From assembly GCF_001552135.1 (NCBI RefSeq), contig NZ_BCQP01000010.1, positions 124,001 through 188,000 of the forward strand: a stretch of 64,000 nucleotides of DNA, read 5' to 3'. This DNA is from Actinomadura chibensis NBRC 106107 (GTDB lineage Bacteria > Actinomycetota > Actinomycetes > Streptosporangiales > Streptosporangiaceae). The notes below the pieces were generated by a model. It was not told the DNA's origin and searched no databases. It worked only from the letters and a program-made list of their open reading frames with translations. Position 1 is the stretch's first letter, and each line of letters begins with the position of its first letter. Positions 40,061-50,108 of this stretch are shown piece by piece. The position numbers were made by a program, and so were the translations under genes.

Positions 40061-41631
40061 AGCCCACCGGCCTCCCCGCCACGCCGGCCGCCGCGAGGAT
40101 CGGCCCCAAGCCGCCGCTGCGCCGCTTCCACCAGGCCCGCTGGGACGAGCCGCTGCTGTTCGAGCTGGGCGGCCCCGGCGAGCGCGGCGTGCTGGTGCCC
40201 GCCCCGGACGTCCCGCCGGACGACACCCTCCCGGACGCGCTCCGCCGCGCCGTCCCGCCCGCCCTCCCGGAACTCTCGCAGCCGCAGGTGCTCCGGCACT
40301 ACCTGCGGCTGTCGCAGGAGAACCTCGGCGTCGACCTCAACGTCGACGTCGGCCAGGGCACCTGCACCATGAAGTACAGCCCCAAGGTCAACGACCGGTT
40401 CGTCCGCGACCCGAAGGTCGCGGAGCTGCACCCGCTGCAGGACGAGCGGACCGTGCAGGGCGTCCTGGAGATCATGTACCGGCTGGAGGGCCTGCTGCGC
40501 GAGATCTCCGGCATGGACCGCTTCTCGCTCCAGCCCGGCGCCGGATCGGCGGCGATCTACGCCAACGTGTCGATGATCCGCGCCTACTTCGCCGCCCGCG
40601 GCGAGGCCGTGCGGCGCGACGAGGTCATCACCACGATCTTCTCCCACCCGTCCAACGCCGCCTGCGCGAAGACCGCCGGGTACAAGGTCGTCACCCTGTA
40701 CCCCGACGCCGACGGCTATCCCGACATCGAGGCGCTCAAGGAGGCCGTCGGGCCGCGCACCGCCGCGCTGCTCATCACCAACCCCGAGGACACCGGGCTG
40801 TTCAACCCGCGGATCGAGGAGTTCGTCCGGATCGTCCACGACGCGGGCGGGCTGTGCGCCTACGACCAGGCCAACGCCAACGGCATCCTCGGCATCACCC
40901 GGGCCCGGGACGCGGGCTTCGACCTGTGCCACTTCAACCTGCACAAGACGTTCTCGACCCCGCACGCGTGCGGCGGTCCGGCGGCGGGCGCGTGCGGCGT
41001 GACCGAGGAGCTCGCCCCGTACCTGCCGACGCCGACCGTCGAGTTCGACGGCGAGCGCTACCGCCTGGACCACGACCGGCCCGCCTCCATCGGGAAGATC
41101 CGTCCGTTCTACGGCGTGGTCCCGAACCTGGTGCGCGCCTACGCCTGGATCATGTCCCTCGGCGGGGAGGGGCTGCGCGAGGCCGCCGAGACCGCGGTCC
41201 TCAACAACAACTACCTGATGGCGAAGGTGCTGGAGATCCGCGGCGCGTCCGCGCCCTACGCGGCGGGCAGGCCGCGGATCGAGCAGGTCCGCTACAGCTG
41301 GGCGCGGCTCGCCGAGGAGACCGGCGTGCACAGCGAGGACCTCGGCCGCCGCGCGGCCGACTTCGGCACCCACTACTGGACGAGCCACCACCCGTTCATC
41401 GTCCCGGAGCCGATGACGCTGGAGCCGACCGAGTCCTACTCCAAGGCCGACCTGGACGAGTACGCCGCGATCCTCGCCGAGGTGGCCCGCGAGGCCTACG
41501 AGGAGCCGGAGACCGTGCGGACGGCGCCGCACCGCTCGACCGTCCACCGCACCCGCGCGGACGTCCTGGAGGACCCGGCCACCTGGGCGGTCACCTGGCG
41601 TGCCTACCGCCGCAAGATCCTCGGCGAATGA
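40057..41631 (+). CDS. gcvPB: Divergent glycine dehydrogenase (decarboxylating) subunit 2-like protein
   Basis: A 524-residue PLP enzyme, the catalytic half of a split P-protein. The Schiff-base Lys297 is in NLHKTFSTPH, and Asp270 (YDQAN) should bind the pyridine nitrogen. The glycine-rich loop that follows the Lys in true GcvPB (HGGGGPG) is HACGGPAAGACG here. The AHGTNPASA segment is replaced by SHPSNAACA, and AGAHGE by GAGSAAI. These are active-site and cofactor-contact regions, so the substrate or reaction has likely changed. It overlaps the subunit 1 gene (GTGA) and is followed by the AcoX-type kinase gene. Confidence 0.75.
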   Translation: MKPTGLPATPAAARIGPKPPLRRFHQARWDEPLLFELGGPGERGVLVPAPDVPPDDTLPDALRRAVPPALPELSQPQVLRHYLRLSQENLGVDLNVDVGQGTCTMKYSPKVNDRFVRDPKVAELHPLQDERTVQGVLEIMYRLEGLLREISGMDRFSLQPGAGSAAIYANVSMIRAYFAARGEAVRRDEVITTIFSHPSNAACAKTAGYKVVTLYPDADGYPDIEALKEAVGPRTAALLITNPEDTGLFNPRIEEFVRIVHDAGGLCAYDQANANGILGITRARDAGFDLCHFNLHKTFSTPHACGGPAAGACGVTEELAPYLPTPTVEFDGERYRLDHDRPASIGKIRPFYGVVPNLVRAYAWIMSLGGEGLREAAETAVLNNNYLMAKVLEIRGASAPYAAGRPRIEQVRYSWARLAEETGVHSEDLGRRAADFGTHYWTSHHPFIVPEPMTLEPTESYSKADLDEYAAILAEVAREAYEEPETVRTAPHRSTVHRTRADVLEDPATWAVTWRAYRRKILGE

Positions 41632-41638
41632 GGCGGCG

Positions 41639-42742
41639 ATGAGGCTCGGGCTGGTGGTGAACCCGGTCGCCGGGCTCGGCGGCCGGGTCGGGCTCAAGGG
41701 CAGCGACGGCGCGGACGTCCAGGCCAGGGCCCGCGCCCTCGGCGCGACGCCCCGGGCGGGCAAGCGCGCCGCGCTCGCGCTGGCGGAGGTGCGCTCCCGG
41801 CTCGGCGGCGCCGTCACCGTCCGGACGGCCGCCGGATCCATGGGCGCGGAGGCCGTGGCCGCCGCCGGGCTGACGCCCGAGATCCGCTACGAGCCCGGTT
41901 CGCCGACGACGCCGTCCGACACCCGGCGCGCCGCCGCGGCGCTCGCGCCGCGGGTCGACCTGCTGCTGTTCGCCGGCGGGGACGGGACCGCGCGCGACGT
42001 CCTGGACGCGGTCGGGCTCTCGGTTGCGGTGCTCGGCGTCCCGACCGGCGTGAAGATGCACTCGGCCGTGTTCGGCGTGGGCCCGCGCGCCGCGGGGGAG
42101 GCGGCGGCGCTGACGGCGTCCGGAACCGTGCCGCTCCGCGAGGCCGAGGTGATGGACCTGGACGAGGACGCCGTCCGCGCCGGCCGGGTCTCCGCCCGGC
42201 TGTACGGCCACCTGCGGGTCCCGGACGTCCCGGTGCGCGTCCAGCAGCGGAAGACCGGCGGCACGGTCGCCGACCCCGCGTCGGTCTCCGGCATCGCGGC
42301 CGACCTCGCCGCGCGCGCCGCCGGGCCCGGCCCGCTGGTCCTCGGCCCCGGCGGCACCACCCGCGCGATCGCCGCCGCGCTCGGCGCCGACGTCCCCGTC
42401 ATGGGCGTCAACGTGCTGGCCGGCGGCCGGGTCGCCGCCCGCGACGTGTCCGCCGCCGAGCTGGAGGCGCTGGTCCGGGCGTCGCCGGCGTGGATCGCCG
42501 TGGCGCCGATCGGCGGGCAGGGGTTCCTGCTCGGCCGGGGCAACCAGCAGATCTCCCCGGCCGTGCTGCGCGCGGCGGGCCGCGACCGGCTGGTCGCCGT
42601 GGCGACCGAGGCCAAGCTCGCCGCGCTGGGCGGGCGCCCGCTGCTGGTCGACACCGGCGACGAGGAGCTCGACGACGAGCTGCGCGGCCACCTGCCCGTG
42701 CTGACCGGCCACGGCCGCACGGCCATGTACCCCGTCCGCTGA
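41639..42742 (+). CDS. ATP-NAD kinase/AcoX-family protein
   Basis: A 367-residue protein of the NAD-kinase-like superfamily. GLVVNPVAGLGGRVG opens the fold, followed by the kinase motif FAGGDGTARDV (about 115) and GVPTGVKMHSAVFGV (about 134). This AcoX-like branch is associated with acetoin and other catabolic operons and its reaction is unproven. It starts eight bases after the GcvPB-like gene, with GAGGCGG as ribosome-binding site, and is probably co-transcribed with it. Confidence 0.8.
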   Translation: MRLGLVVNPVAGLGGRVGLKGSDGADVQARARALGATPRAGKRAALALAEVRSRLGGAVTVRTAAGSMGAEAVAAAGLTPEIRYEPGSPTTPSDTRRAAAALAPRVDLLLFAGGDGTARDVLDAVGLSVAVLGVPTGVKMHSAVFGVGPRAAGEAAALTASGTVPLREAEVMDLDEDAVRAGRVSARLYGHLRVPDVPVRVQQRKTGGTVADPASVSGIAADLAARAAGPGPLVLGPGGTTRAIAAALGADVPVMGVNVLAGGRVAARDVSAAELEALVRASPAWIAVAPIGGQGFLLGRGNQQISPAVLRAAGRDRLVAVATEAKLAALGGRPLLVDTGDEELDDELRGHLPVLTGHGRTAMYPVR

Positions 42743-42766
42743 CGCTGATCCGACGCTGGGAAGGAC

Positions 42767-43531
42767 ATGATCGTGAACTCACTGGAGGGCAGGACCGCCG
42801 TCGTCACCGGGGCGGCCGCCGGCATCGGGCGGGCCACCGCCGAGCTGCTGGCCCGCCTCGGCGCCGCGGTCGTGCTGGCCGACGTGGACGAGGCCGGCGG
42901 GCGGGTCGCGAAGGCGATCGAGGCCGCCGGCGGGCGCGCGGCGTTCGTGCGCGGCGACGTGTCCAGCGCGGCGGACTGCGCCCGGGTCGCCGCGGCCGCG
43001 CGGGACGCCTTCGGCGGCCTGGACGTCCTGTTCAACAACGCCGGCCTCATCCGCCGCTCCACCGTCTGCGAGATCAGCGAGGAGGACTGGGACCTGGTGA
43101 TGGCCGTCAACGTGAAATCGATCATGCTGATGAGCCGGGCGGCGATCCCGCTGATGGCGGCCGCCGGGGGCGGCAGCATCATCAACGCGGGCTCCGGCTG
43201 GGGCGTCCGGGGCGGCGCGCGTGCCGTGTCGTACTGCGCGTCCAAGGGCGCCGTCGTCAACATGACGAGGGCGATGGCGATCGACCACGGGCCGCAGAAC
43301 ATCCGGGTCAACTGCGTGTGCCCGGGCGACACCGCCACCGGCATGCTGGCCGAGGAGGCCCGCCAGCTCGGCGGCTCCCTCGAGGCGTTCTACGCCGACG
43401 CCGCGGACCGGCCGCTGGGCCGGATCGGCGACCCCGTCGAGATCGCGCACATGGTGGCGTTCCTGGCCGGCGACGCGGCCTCCTTCGTGAGCGGAGCGGT
43501 GATCCCCGTCGACGGCGCCGGGACGGCCTGA
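42767..43531 (+). CDS. Short-chain dehydrogenase/reductase
   Basis: A classical SDR of 254 residues. The cofactor motif TGAAAGIG is near residues 14-21, NNAG near 90, catalytic Ser in NAGSGWG near 143, YCASK near 157-161, and a C-terminal FVSGAVIPVDGA. A basic-free TGxxxGxG and the Asp in LADVDEAGG suggest NAD preference. It belongs to the GcvPA/GcvPB-like operon, so it may reduce or oxidise the carbonyl product of that system. Confidence 0.87.
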   Translation: MIVNSLEGRTAVVTGAAAGIGRATAELLARLGAAVVLADVDEAGGRVAKAIEAAGGRAAFVRGDVSSAADCARVAAAARDAFGGLDVLFNNAGLIRRSTVCEISEEDWDLVMAVNVKSIMLMSRAAIPLMAAAGGGSIINAGSGWGVRGGARAVSYCASKGAVVNMTRAMAIDHGPQNIRVNCVCPGDTATGMLAEEARQLGGSLEAFYADAADRPLGRIGDPVEIAHMVAFLAGDAASFVSGAVIPVDGAGTA

Positions 43532-43571
43532 ACCGCGGACCCGGCCGGGGCCCCTACGAGAGGATGACAGG

Positions 43572-44213
43572 ATGCCGATCGACCGCCGCCCGCTCCGCGA
43601 GCAGATCAAGGACGAGATCCTCGACCGGCTGGGCAAGGGCGACTTCGCGCCCGACCAGCCGATCAACGAGATGGCGCTGGCCGCCGAGCTGGGCGTGAGC
43701 CGCACCCCCCTCCGCGAGGCGCTCATCGGGCTGGAGCGCGAGGGGATCATCGTCAGCGAGCGCGGCAAGGGGTTCCGCTTCGCGCCGATGAGCCCCCGCG
43801 AGTTCGACGACCTGACCACGATCGTCGCCGCGCTGGAGTCGCTGGCGCTGGAGCTGACCGACCCCGAGTACCTGCGCTCGGTCGCGCCGCGGCTGCTGGC
43901 TGAGGCCCGCGCCTTCTCGGCGCCCGAGGCCGAGCACGAGCTGATAGAGCGCTACGACGACGCCTGGCACGACCTGCTCCTGTCCGGCTGCCCGAACGAG
44001 CGACTGATGGACCTGATCACGTCCCTCAAGCTCACCATGCACCGCTACGAGCGCGTCGTGGTGGGCGACTCCGAGGTGCTGGAGCGCTCGGCCGAGGAGC
44101 ACGAGCGGATCGCCGAGCACCTGGTCTCGATGGACGTCGCCGGGGCCGTGGAGGCGCTCAAGACCAACTGGCGGAGCGGCAAGGACAGGATCATCGCCCG
44201 CCTCACCGGCTGA
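43572..44213 (+). CDS. GntR-family regulator with FCD domain
   Basis: A 213-residue regulator. A winged helix-turn-helix (about 5-70, with NEMALAAELGVSRTPLREALIGLEREG) precedes a compact FCD domain (DDAWHDLLL, His around 136, and SAEEHERIAEHL near 178). It is the last gene of the plus-strand operon beginning at 38696. The palindrome at 38621 fits the binding rule of its subfamily, so autoregulatory operon control is likely. Confidence 0.86.
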   Translation: MPIDRRPLREQIKDEILDRLGKGDFAPDQPINEMALAAELGVSRTPLREALIGLEREGIIVSERGKGFRFAPMSPREFDDLTTIVAALESLALELTDPEYLRSVAPRLLAEARAFSAPEAEHELIERYDDAWHDLLLSGCPNERLMDLITSLKLTMHRYERVVVGDSEVLERSAEEHERIAEHLVSMDVAGAVEALKTNWRSGKDRIIARLTG

Positions 44214-44278
44214 ACGCCTCCAGTGTCGTTTCGTGGACGGGCCGGAAGAAGCGGCGGCGGCGCGGGCGTTGTCGTGGT

Positions 44279-44617
44279 GTGGCTACGGTGGAGGAACGCT
44301 TGGTCGCCGACCGCGCCGCGACGCTGGAGCTGGTGGCGTCGCTGAGCGCCGACTGGGACGGTGTCGTCGACGCGGCGGCGCAGGCCAACGTGGACGACGA
44401 GCACGATCCGGAGGGCGCGACCATCGCGTTCGAGCGCGCGCGGATCGAGGCGTCCCTGGCCCGGGCCCGCGAACGGCTGGCCGACATCGACGACGCGCTG
44501 GGCAGACTCGGCGACGGCACCTACGGCGTCTGCGAACGGTGCGGCGGTCCCATCGCGGTGGAACGCCTGGAGGCGCGTCCGTCCGCCCGCACCTGCTTCG
44601 CCTGCGCCAGCGGCTGA
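44279..44617 (+). CDS. TraR/DksA-type zinc-finger protein
   Basis: A 112-residue protein with a helical coiled region and a C-terminal C4 zinc finger (CERCGG then CFAC, about residues 85-110). This is the architecture of small DksA/TraR RNA-polymerase secondary-channel proteins. The start is uncertain: GTG at 44279 is given, but TTG at 44300 has a better Shine-Dalgarno (GGAGG). It follows the GntR gene by 65 bases. Confidence 0.75.
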   Translation: MATVEERLVADRAATLELVASLSADWDGVVDAAAQANVDDEHDPEGATIAFERARIEASLARARERLADIDDALGRLGDGTYGVCERCGGPIAVERLEARPSARTCFACASG

Positions 44618-44685
44618 CCCCCGCCCCGGTGGCCGGAGCGGTCGTGCGAAGGCCGTGTCGGACCGGGCGCGTACGATCGCGGGCC

Positions 44686-45156
44686 ATGCTGGGAGTGCAT
44701 TTCGCCATCACCGGCGAGCAGGAGCGGGCCCTGCTGGCGGGGGATGAGGACGCGGTGGCCGAACTCCTCGAAGACCTGGAGGAGAACTGGCGGGACGACG
44801 ACCTCAAGGTCGACACCGACAAGGCGTGGGAGGCCGTCCATCGCTGCCTGGGGGACGGCACGCTCGACTATGAGGGCTACCCGTTCTCGCATGCCGTGCT
44901 CGGCGGCCGTCACCTGCACACGGAGTTCTACGTGGTGCATGTGTCCGTGGCCGAGGTGAGTGACGTCGCGAAAGCCCTCCGGCCCCTGGGCAAGGACTGG
45001 TTGCGGCGGCGATGCGACGCCCTGGGCCTCACCGGCTCGGACGGGCAGCACGACGCCGAGGTCTTTGACTACATCTGGACGAACTTCGCAGACGTCCAGG
45101 ACTTCTATCAGCGAGCCGCCGAGGCCGGCCGCGCGGTCGTCTTCACCGCCACCTGA
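44686..45156 (+). CDS. YfbM-like DUF1877 protein
   Basis: A 156-residue cytoplasmic protein resembling the DUF1877/YfbM family: LGVHFAITGEQERALLAG at the start, TDKAWEAVHRCL in the middle, and a C-terminal IWTNFADVQDFYQRAA. Function unknown. TACGAT (44672-44677) lies nine bases before the ATG and there is no ribosome-binding site, so the transcript may be leaderless. Confidence 0.72.
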   Translation: MLGVHFAITGEQERALLAGDEDAVAELLEDLEENWRDDDLKVDTDKAWEAVHRCLGDGTLDYEGYPFSHAVLGGRHLHTEFYVVHVSVAEVSDVAKALRPLGKDWLRRRCDALGLTGSDGQHDAEVFDYIWTNFADVQDFYQRAAEAGRAVVFTAT

Positions 45157-45187
45157 CAGGCGGAGGCGTCCGGCAGGCTCGGGGTGG

Positions 45188-46420
45188 TTAGTCGAGAGGG
45201 AAGCCCAGGCGGCGGCCTTGCTCGCGTAGGTCGTCGCGGGCGGACGGGTGGGCGACCTGGTCGACGATCTGCTGGGCCTGGGAGGCGGCGTCGTGTCCCC
45301 AGATCGTGGCGGTGCCCTGCTCGCTGACGATGTAGCTGTGCTGGAAGGACGTGACGGGCCCGGCGAGCCGGGGGATGACGGTGGAGACGTCGGCGCGGGG
45401 GTGCCAGGAGGGGAGCGCGATGACGGCGTGGCCGCCGGGGGAGTGCAGGGCGCCGACGACGAAGTCGGTCTGGCCGCCGAACCCCGAGTAAACGACTCCG
45501 CGCACGCGGCTGGCGTTGGCCTGGGCGTACAGGTCGACCTGCAGGGCCGAGTTCACCGAGATCAGGCGGGGCCGGCGGGCGATGAGGCTGGGGTCGTTGG
45601 TCTTCTCGGTGCGCAGCATCCGGACGCGTTCGTTGTGGTCGACCCAGTCGTAGAGTTCGCGGCCGCCGAACGCGAACGAGGCGGTGACGGGGGTCGTGGC
45701 GTCGAGCGCGCCCGCCTTCTCCAGCGCCAGGACGCCGTCGCTGAACATCTCCGACCACACGCCGAGGCCGCGGCGGTCCAGGAGGGAGGCGAGGACCGCG
45801 TCCGGGACGGCGCCGATGCCGAGTTGCAGGGTCGCGTGCTCGGGCACCAGGTCCGCCACGCGCCGGCCGATCCGGGTCGCGGTCTCGCCGGGCGGACGCG
45901 TCGCCGGTGTGGCCAGCGGTTCGTCGCTCTCGATGGCGTGGTCGATCTCGTCGATGGGCAGGACGGCGTCGCCGTAGGTGTAGGGCATGCGCGGGTTGAG
46001 CTGGGCGATCACGAGCCCGCCGCGGGCGCGGACGGCCTCGATGGCGGCGGGCAGGATGTTGACCTCGATGCCGAGCGAGACCGTCCCGCCCTCGGGGAGC
46101 GAGGTCTGCACGACGACGACGTCGGGAGGCAGCGGGTCCTTCAGGAGGTTGGGCACCAGCGACAGGCGGGACGGGAAGTACCGCAGGTTGCGGCGGCCGC
46201 GCATGCCCGCGCCGACGAACGGGGTCTCCAGGTCGACGCCGTCCCGGTCGGGCAGGTCGCCCTGGGCGTTCAGCATGAACAGCCGGTACTCCGGGAGCGC
46301 GTCGTCGAGGACCGCGAGGATCCGGCGCGGGGTGGCGAAGTTGCCCCCGGCCACCACCCGCGGCCGTCCCGGCAGGCTCGCCAGCACCGCACGGAGCCGC
46401 CCCTCCGAGATCACCCGCAT
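45188..46420 (-). CDS. Acetyl-CoA hydrolase/CoA-transferase family protein
   Basis: A 410-residue enzyme of the class I CoA-transferase/acetyl-CoA hydrolase fold. It has a conserved glycine-rich segment [16 protein letters not shown] (about 190-205) and a probable catalytic Glu in [11 protein letters not shown] (about 367). AAGGAG precedes the ATG. It is divergent from phosphoketolase and shares the intergenic DosR-like box, so it may handle acetyl-CoA/acetate in the same stress or energy state. Cat1-, Ach1- and AarC-like activities are all possible. Confidence 0.82.
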   Translation of the reverse strand: MRVISEGRLRAVLASLPGRPRVVAGGNFATPRRILAVLDDALPEYRLFMLNAQGDLPDRDGVDLETPFVGAGMRGRRNLRYFPSRLSLVPNLLKDPLPPDVVVVQTSLPEGGTVSLGIEVNILPAAIEAVRARGGLVIAQLNPRMPYTYGDAVLPIDEIDHAIESDEPLATPATRPPGETATRIGRRVADLVPEHATLQLGIGAVPDAVLASLLDRRGLGVWSEMFSDGVLALEKAGALDATTPVTASFAFGGRELYDWVDHNERVRMLRTEKTNDPSLIARRPRLISVNSALQVDLYAQANASRVRGVVYSGFGGQTDFVVGALHSPGGHAVIALPSWHPRADVSTVIPRLAGPVTSFQHSYIVSEQGTATIWGHDAASQAQQIVDQVAHPSARDDLREQGRRLGFPLD

Positions 46421-46489
46421 CGTTCTCCTTCACGGCCGCGCGACGGACTGTCGTCTCACAGCGAATACCCCGGGATCTTGGTGCGCAAC

Positions 46490-46501
46490 GGACCAAGGTC
46501 C
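46490..46501. promoter_or_regulatory. DosR/DevR-like box GGACCAAGGTCC
   Basis: A perfect 12-bp palindrome lies in the divergent gap between the CoA-transferase and phosphoketolase genes. It resembles the core of dormancy-regulator (DevR/DosR) boxes. A second overlapping repeat, CTTGGT-N9-ACCAAG, begins just upstream. Confidence 0.4.
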
Positions 46502-46593
46502 TTTGCCGGGCCCGGCCGGGTGTGACCTTCGACCCTGCCCCCGCGCCGCCGCGGCGTGGATCGTGGAGGTCAACGAGCGCATTTGGAGGAGCA

Positions 46594-48957
46594 GTGACGT
46601 CCACGACCGCTGACCCCGTCCACACCGGGATCGAGCTGATCGACGCGTATTGGCGGGCGGCGAACTATCTGTCGGCCGGGCAGATCTACCTGCTGGACAA
46701 TCCGCTGCTGCGCGTCCCGCTGCGGCCGGAGCACATCAAACCGCGGCTGCTGGGCCATTGGGGGACCTCGCCGGGGCTCAACTTCTGCTACGCGCACCTC
46801 AACCGGGTGATCAAGAGCCGCGACCTGGACATGATCTACGTCATGGGCCCGGGGCACGGCGGCCCGGCGGCGGTCGCGAACGCGTGGCTTGAGGGGACCT
46901 ACAGCGAGGTCTATCCCCGGATCTCCCAGGACGAGGCCGGAATGCGGCGGCTATTCAGACAGTTCTCTTTCCCCGGCGGAATTCCGAGCCATGTCGCGCC
47001 GGAGACGCCGGGGTCCATTCACGAGGGCGGCGAGCTCGGCTATTCGCTCGCGCACGCGTACGGCGCGGCGTTCGACAATCCGGATCTGGTGGTGGCGTGC
47101 ATCGTCGGGGACGGGGAGGCCGAGACCGGTCCGCTGGCGACCGCCTGGCATTCCACCAAATTCGTCGACCCGGTTCACGACGGGGCGGTGCTGCCGATCC
47201 TGCACCTGAACGGCTACAAGATCGCCAATCCGGCGGTGCTGGCCCGCGTCCCGGAGGACGAACTGGTCCGCCTCTTCGAGGGGTACGGCTACGCCCCCAT
47301 CGTCGTGTCCGGGGACGACCCGGCCATCATGCACCGGGAGATGGCCGGGGCGCTCGACCGCGCGCTCGACGAGATCGCCCGCATCCAGCGGACGGCGCGG
47401 GAGGCGGGCGCGGCGGACCGGCCCCGCTGGCCGATGATCGTCCTGCGGACGCCGAAGGGCTGGACGGGTCCGAAGGAGGTCGACGGCCTCCCCGTCGAGG
47501 GGACCTGGCGCGCCCACCAGGTGCCGCTCGCGGGCGTCCGCGACAACCCCGAGCACCTCGCGCAGCTTGAGGAGTGGCTGCGGTCGTACCGTCCGGACGA
47601 GCTGTTCGACGCCGCGGGCCACCCGGTCGAGGAGGTCCGCGCGCAGGCCCCCGAGGGCGGGCGGCGGATGAGCGCGAACCCGCACGCCAACGGCGGGCTG
47701 CTGCTGCGTCCGCTCGACCTGCCCGACCCGCGCGAGTACGCGGTGCCGGTGAAGGAGCACGGCCAGGCGGCAGCGGAGGCGACCCGCGTCCTGGGCGACT
47801 ATCTGCGCGAGGTCGTCGCGGCCAACCCGTCCAATTTCCGCATCATGGGACCGGACGAGACCGCGTCCAACCGGCTGGGCGCCGTTTTCGAGGTCACCGA
47901 CCGGGTCTTCGGGGGCGAGCTGCTCCCCACCGACGACCACCTGGCCCGGGCCGGACGGGTCATGGAGGTGCTGAGCGAGCACCTGTGCCAGGGCTGGCTG
48001 GAGGGGTATCTCCTCACCGGGCGGCACGGCCTGTTCAACAGCTACGAGGCTTTCATCCATATCGTGGACGCGATGTTCAACCAGCACGCGAAATGGCTGA
48101 AGGTCACGCGGGGGCTGGCGTGGCGGCGTCCGATCGCGTCGCTGAACTACCTCCTTTCCTCGCACGTGTGGCGGCAGGACCACAACGGCTTCACCCACCA
48201 GGACCCCGGTTTCCTCGACGTCGTCATGAACAAGAAACCGGAGATCGTCCGGGTCTATCTGCCGCCGGACGCCAATACCCTCCTGTCGGTCGGCGACCAT
48301 TGCCTGCGCTCCCGCGATTACGTGAACGTGATCGTCGCCGGAAAGCAGCCCGCCCCGGTCTGGCTTCCGATGGACGCCGCCGTCGCGCACTGCACGCGCG
48401 GAATCGGGATCTGGGAATGGGCGTCCACCGACGGCGGAGCCGATCCCGACGTCGTGCTGGCGTGCGCGGGAGACGTCCCGACCCTGGAGACCCTCGCCGC
48501 CGCCGACCTGCTCCGCCAATTGTTCCCGGAACTGCGCGTCCGGGTGGTGAACGTGGTGGACCTCATGCGGTTGCAACCGGTCGAGGAGCACCCGCACGGG
48601 CTGTCCGACACCGAGTTCGACGCGCTGTTCACCACCGACAAGCCGGTCATCTTCGCCTTCCACGGGTACCCGTACCTGATCCACCGGCTCACCTACCGCC
48701 GCGCCGGGCACCACAACCTGCACGTCCGCGGCTACAAGGAGGAGGGGACGACCACCACGCCGTTCGACATGGTCATGCTCAACGACCTGGACCGCTTCCA
48801 CCTGGTCATGGACGTCATCGACCGCGTCCCGTCCCTGGGCGGACGCGTCGCCCACATCAGGCAGCGCATGGCCGACGAACGCCTCCGCCTGCGCGCCTAC
48901 ACCCGCGAACACGGCCAGGACGCCCCCGAGATCCAGAACTGGACGTGGCCGCAGTGA
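46594..48957 (+). CDS. xfp: Xylulose-5-phosphate/fructose-6-phosphate phosphoketolase
   Basis: Thiamine-diphosphate enzyme that cleaves Xu5P or F6P to acetyl-phosphate. It is 787 residues, normal for the family. Motifs include [19 protein letters not shown] near residues 50-68, GPGHGGPA near 86, the TPP motif GDGEAETGP near 172, and GFTHQDPGF near 535. The GTG at 46594 follows GGAGGAG. Its stop overlaps the acetate kinase start, so acetyl-phosphate is converted directly to ATP and acetate. Confidence 0.95.
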   Translation: MTSTTADPVHTGIELIDAYWRAANYLSAGQIYLLDNPLLRVPLRPEHIKPRLLGHWGTSPGLNFCYAHLNRVIKSRDLDMIYVMGPGHGGPAAVANAWLEGTYSEVYPRISQDEAGMRRLFRQFSFPGGIPSHVAPETPGSIHEGGELGYSLAHAYGAAFDNPDLVVACIVGDGEAETGPLATAWHSTKFVDPVHDGAVLPILHLNGYKIANPAVLARVPEDELVRLFEGYGYAPIVVSGDDPAIMHREMAGALDRALDEIARIQRTAREAGAADRPRWPMIVLRTPKGWTGPKEVDGLPVEGTWRAHQVPLAGVRDNPEHLAQLEEWLRSYRPDELFDAAGHPVEEVRAQAPEGGRRMSANPHANGGLLLRPLDLPDPREYAVPVKEHGQAAAEATRVLGDYLREVVAANPSNFRIMGPDETASNRLGAVFEVTDRVFGGELLPTDDHLARAGRVMEVLSEHLCQGWLEGYLLTGRHGLFNSYEAFIHIVDAMFNQHAKWLKVTRGLAWRRPIASLNYLLSSHVWRQDHNGFTHQDPGFLDVVMNKKPEIVRVYLPPDANTLLSVGDHCLRSRDYVNVIVAGKQPAPVWLPMDAAVAHCTRGIGIWEWASTDGGADPDVVLACAGDVPTLETLAAADLLRQLFPELRVRVVNVVDLMRLQPVEEHPHGLSDTEFDALFTTDKPVIFAFHGYPYLIHRLTYRRAGHHNLHVRGYKEEGTTTTPFDMVMLNDLDRFHLVMDVIDRVPSLGGRVAHIRQRMADERLRLRAYTREHGQDAPEIQNWTWPQ

Positions 48958-50057
48958 GGGTCCTCACCGTCAACCCCGGCTCCAGCAGCGTCAAGTTCAG
49001 CCTGGTGGAGGCCGACGACACCGTGCGCGCGCGTGTCGAACTCGCCACGGGCGGGGCGGACCGGGAGGCCGAGCGGGTGCTGGCCTCCGTGGCGCGGCTG
49101 CCGCGGCCCGACGCGGTCGGCATCCGCTTCGTCCACGGCGGCCGCGACCACACCCGTCCCGTGGTGATCGACGACGAGGTCGCCAAGCGCCTGCACGCGC
49201 TGTCCGACCTGGCGCCGCTGCACCAGCCGCTGTCGCTGTACGCGCTCGGGGAGATCCGCCGGGCCTTCCCCGACCTCCCCGCCGTGGCCTGCTTCGACAC
49301 CGCCTTCCACGCCACCCTCCCGGAGGCCGCCGCGACCTACGCGCTGCCCGCCGAATGGCGCGAGCGGTACGGGCTGCGCCGCTACGGCTTCCACGGCCTG
49401 TCGCACTCCTACGCCGCCCGCCGCGCCGCCGAGCTGCTGGGCGCCGACCCGTCCGGCCTGCGCCTGGTCGTGTGCCACCTGGGCGCGGGCGCGTCGCTGG
49501 CGGCGGTGGCGGGCGGCAGGTCCGTCGACACCACGATGGGGTTCACCCCGCTCGACGGGCTCGTGATGGCCACCCGGGCGGGCGGAATCGACCCCGGCAT
49601 CCCGCTGTGGCTGCTGGCGCACGGCGTCCCCGCCGAGGAGCTGCGGGACGCCCTTGAGCACCGCTCCGGCCTGCGCGCCCTGGCAGGCACCGGCGACATG
49701 CGCACGCTGCGGTCCCGCGCCGCCGCCCACGACGAACAGGCGGTCGCGGCGCTGGCGGTCTACCACCACCGGCTGCGCGCCCAGGCCGCCGCGATGACCG
49801 CCGCCCTGGGCGGGATGGACGCGCTGGTGTTCACCGGCGGGGTCGGCGAGCACGCCCCCGAGACCCGCGGGCGGCTGGTCGCCGACCTGGCCTACCTGGG
49901 CGCCCGGCTCGACCCCGAGCGCAACGCCGCCGCCCGCGCCGACGCGGTGGTCAGCCCGCCGGACGCCCCGGTCGCGGCGGTCGTCGTCACCGCCCGCGAA
50001 GACCTGGAGATCGCCGCGGGCACCCGCGCGGCCCTGCCCGGCGACGGCCGCGGGTGA
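48954..50057 (+). CDS. ackA: Acetate kinase
   Basis: Converts acetyl-phosphate and ADP to acetate and ATP. It is 367 residues, slightly short for AckA. The N-terminal [33 protein letters not shown] and [12 protein letters not shown] signatures are present, along with [10 protein letters not shown] near 300. GTG at 48954 is preferred because it overlaps the phosphoketolase stop (GTGA) and leads directly into the conserved motif. Confidence 0.94.
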   Translation: MRVLTVNPGSSSVKFSLVEADDTVRARVELATGGADREAERVLASVARLPRPDAVGIRFVHGGRDHTRPVVIDDEVAKRLHALSDLAPLHQPLSLYALGEIRRAFPDLPAVACFDTAFHATLPEAAATYALPAEWRERYGLRRYGFHGLSHSYAARRAAELLGADPSGLRLVVCHLGAGASLAAVAGGRSVDTTMGFTPLDGLVMATRAGGIDPGIPLWLLAHGVPAEELRDALEHRSGLRALAGTGDMRTLRSRAAAHDEQAVAALAVYHHRLRAQAAAMTAALGGMDALVFTGGVGEHAPETRGRLVADLAYLGARLDPERNAAARADAVVSPPDAPVAAVVVTAREDLEIAAGTRAALPGDGRG

Positions 50058-50108
50058 GCTTCCGGCCGGTCGACGCCCCGGAGGAGCCGCCTGGCGGAAC
50101 GTCGCGGG

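Noticed and set aside
38696..41631. Canonical glycine cleavage system
   Set aside because: No gcvT, gcvH or lpd genes are present, and the cofactor loops differ from true P-protein, so only a paralogous function is claimed.
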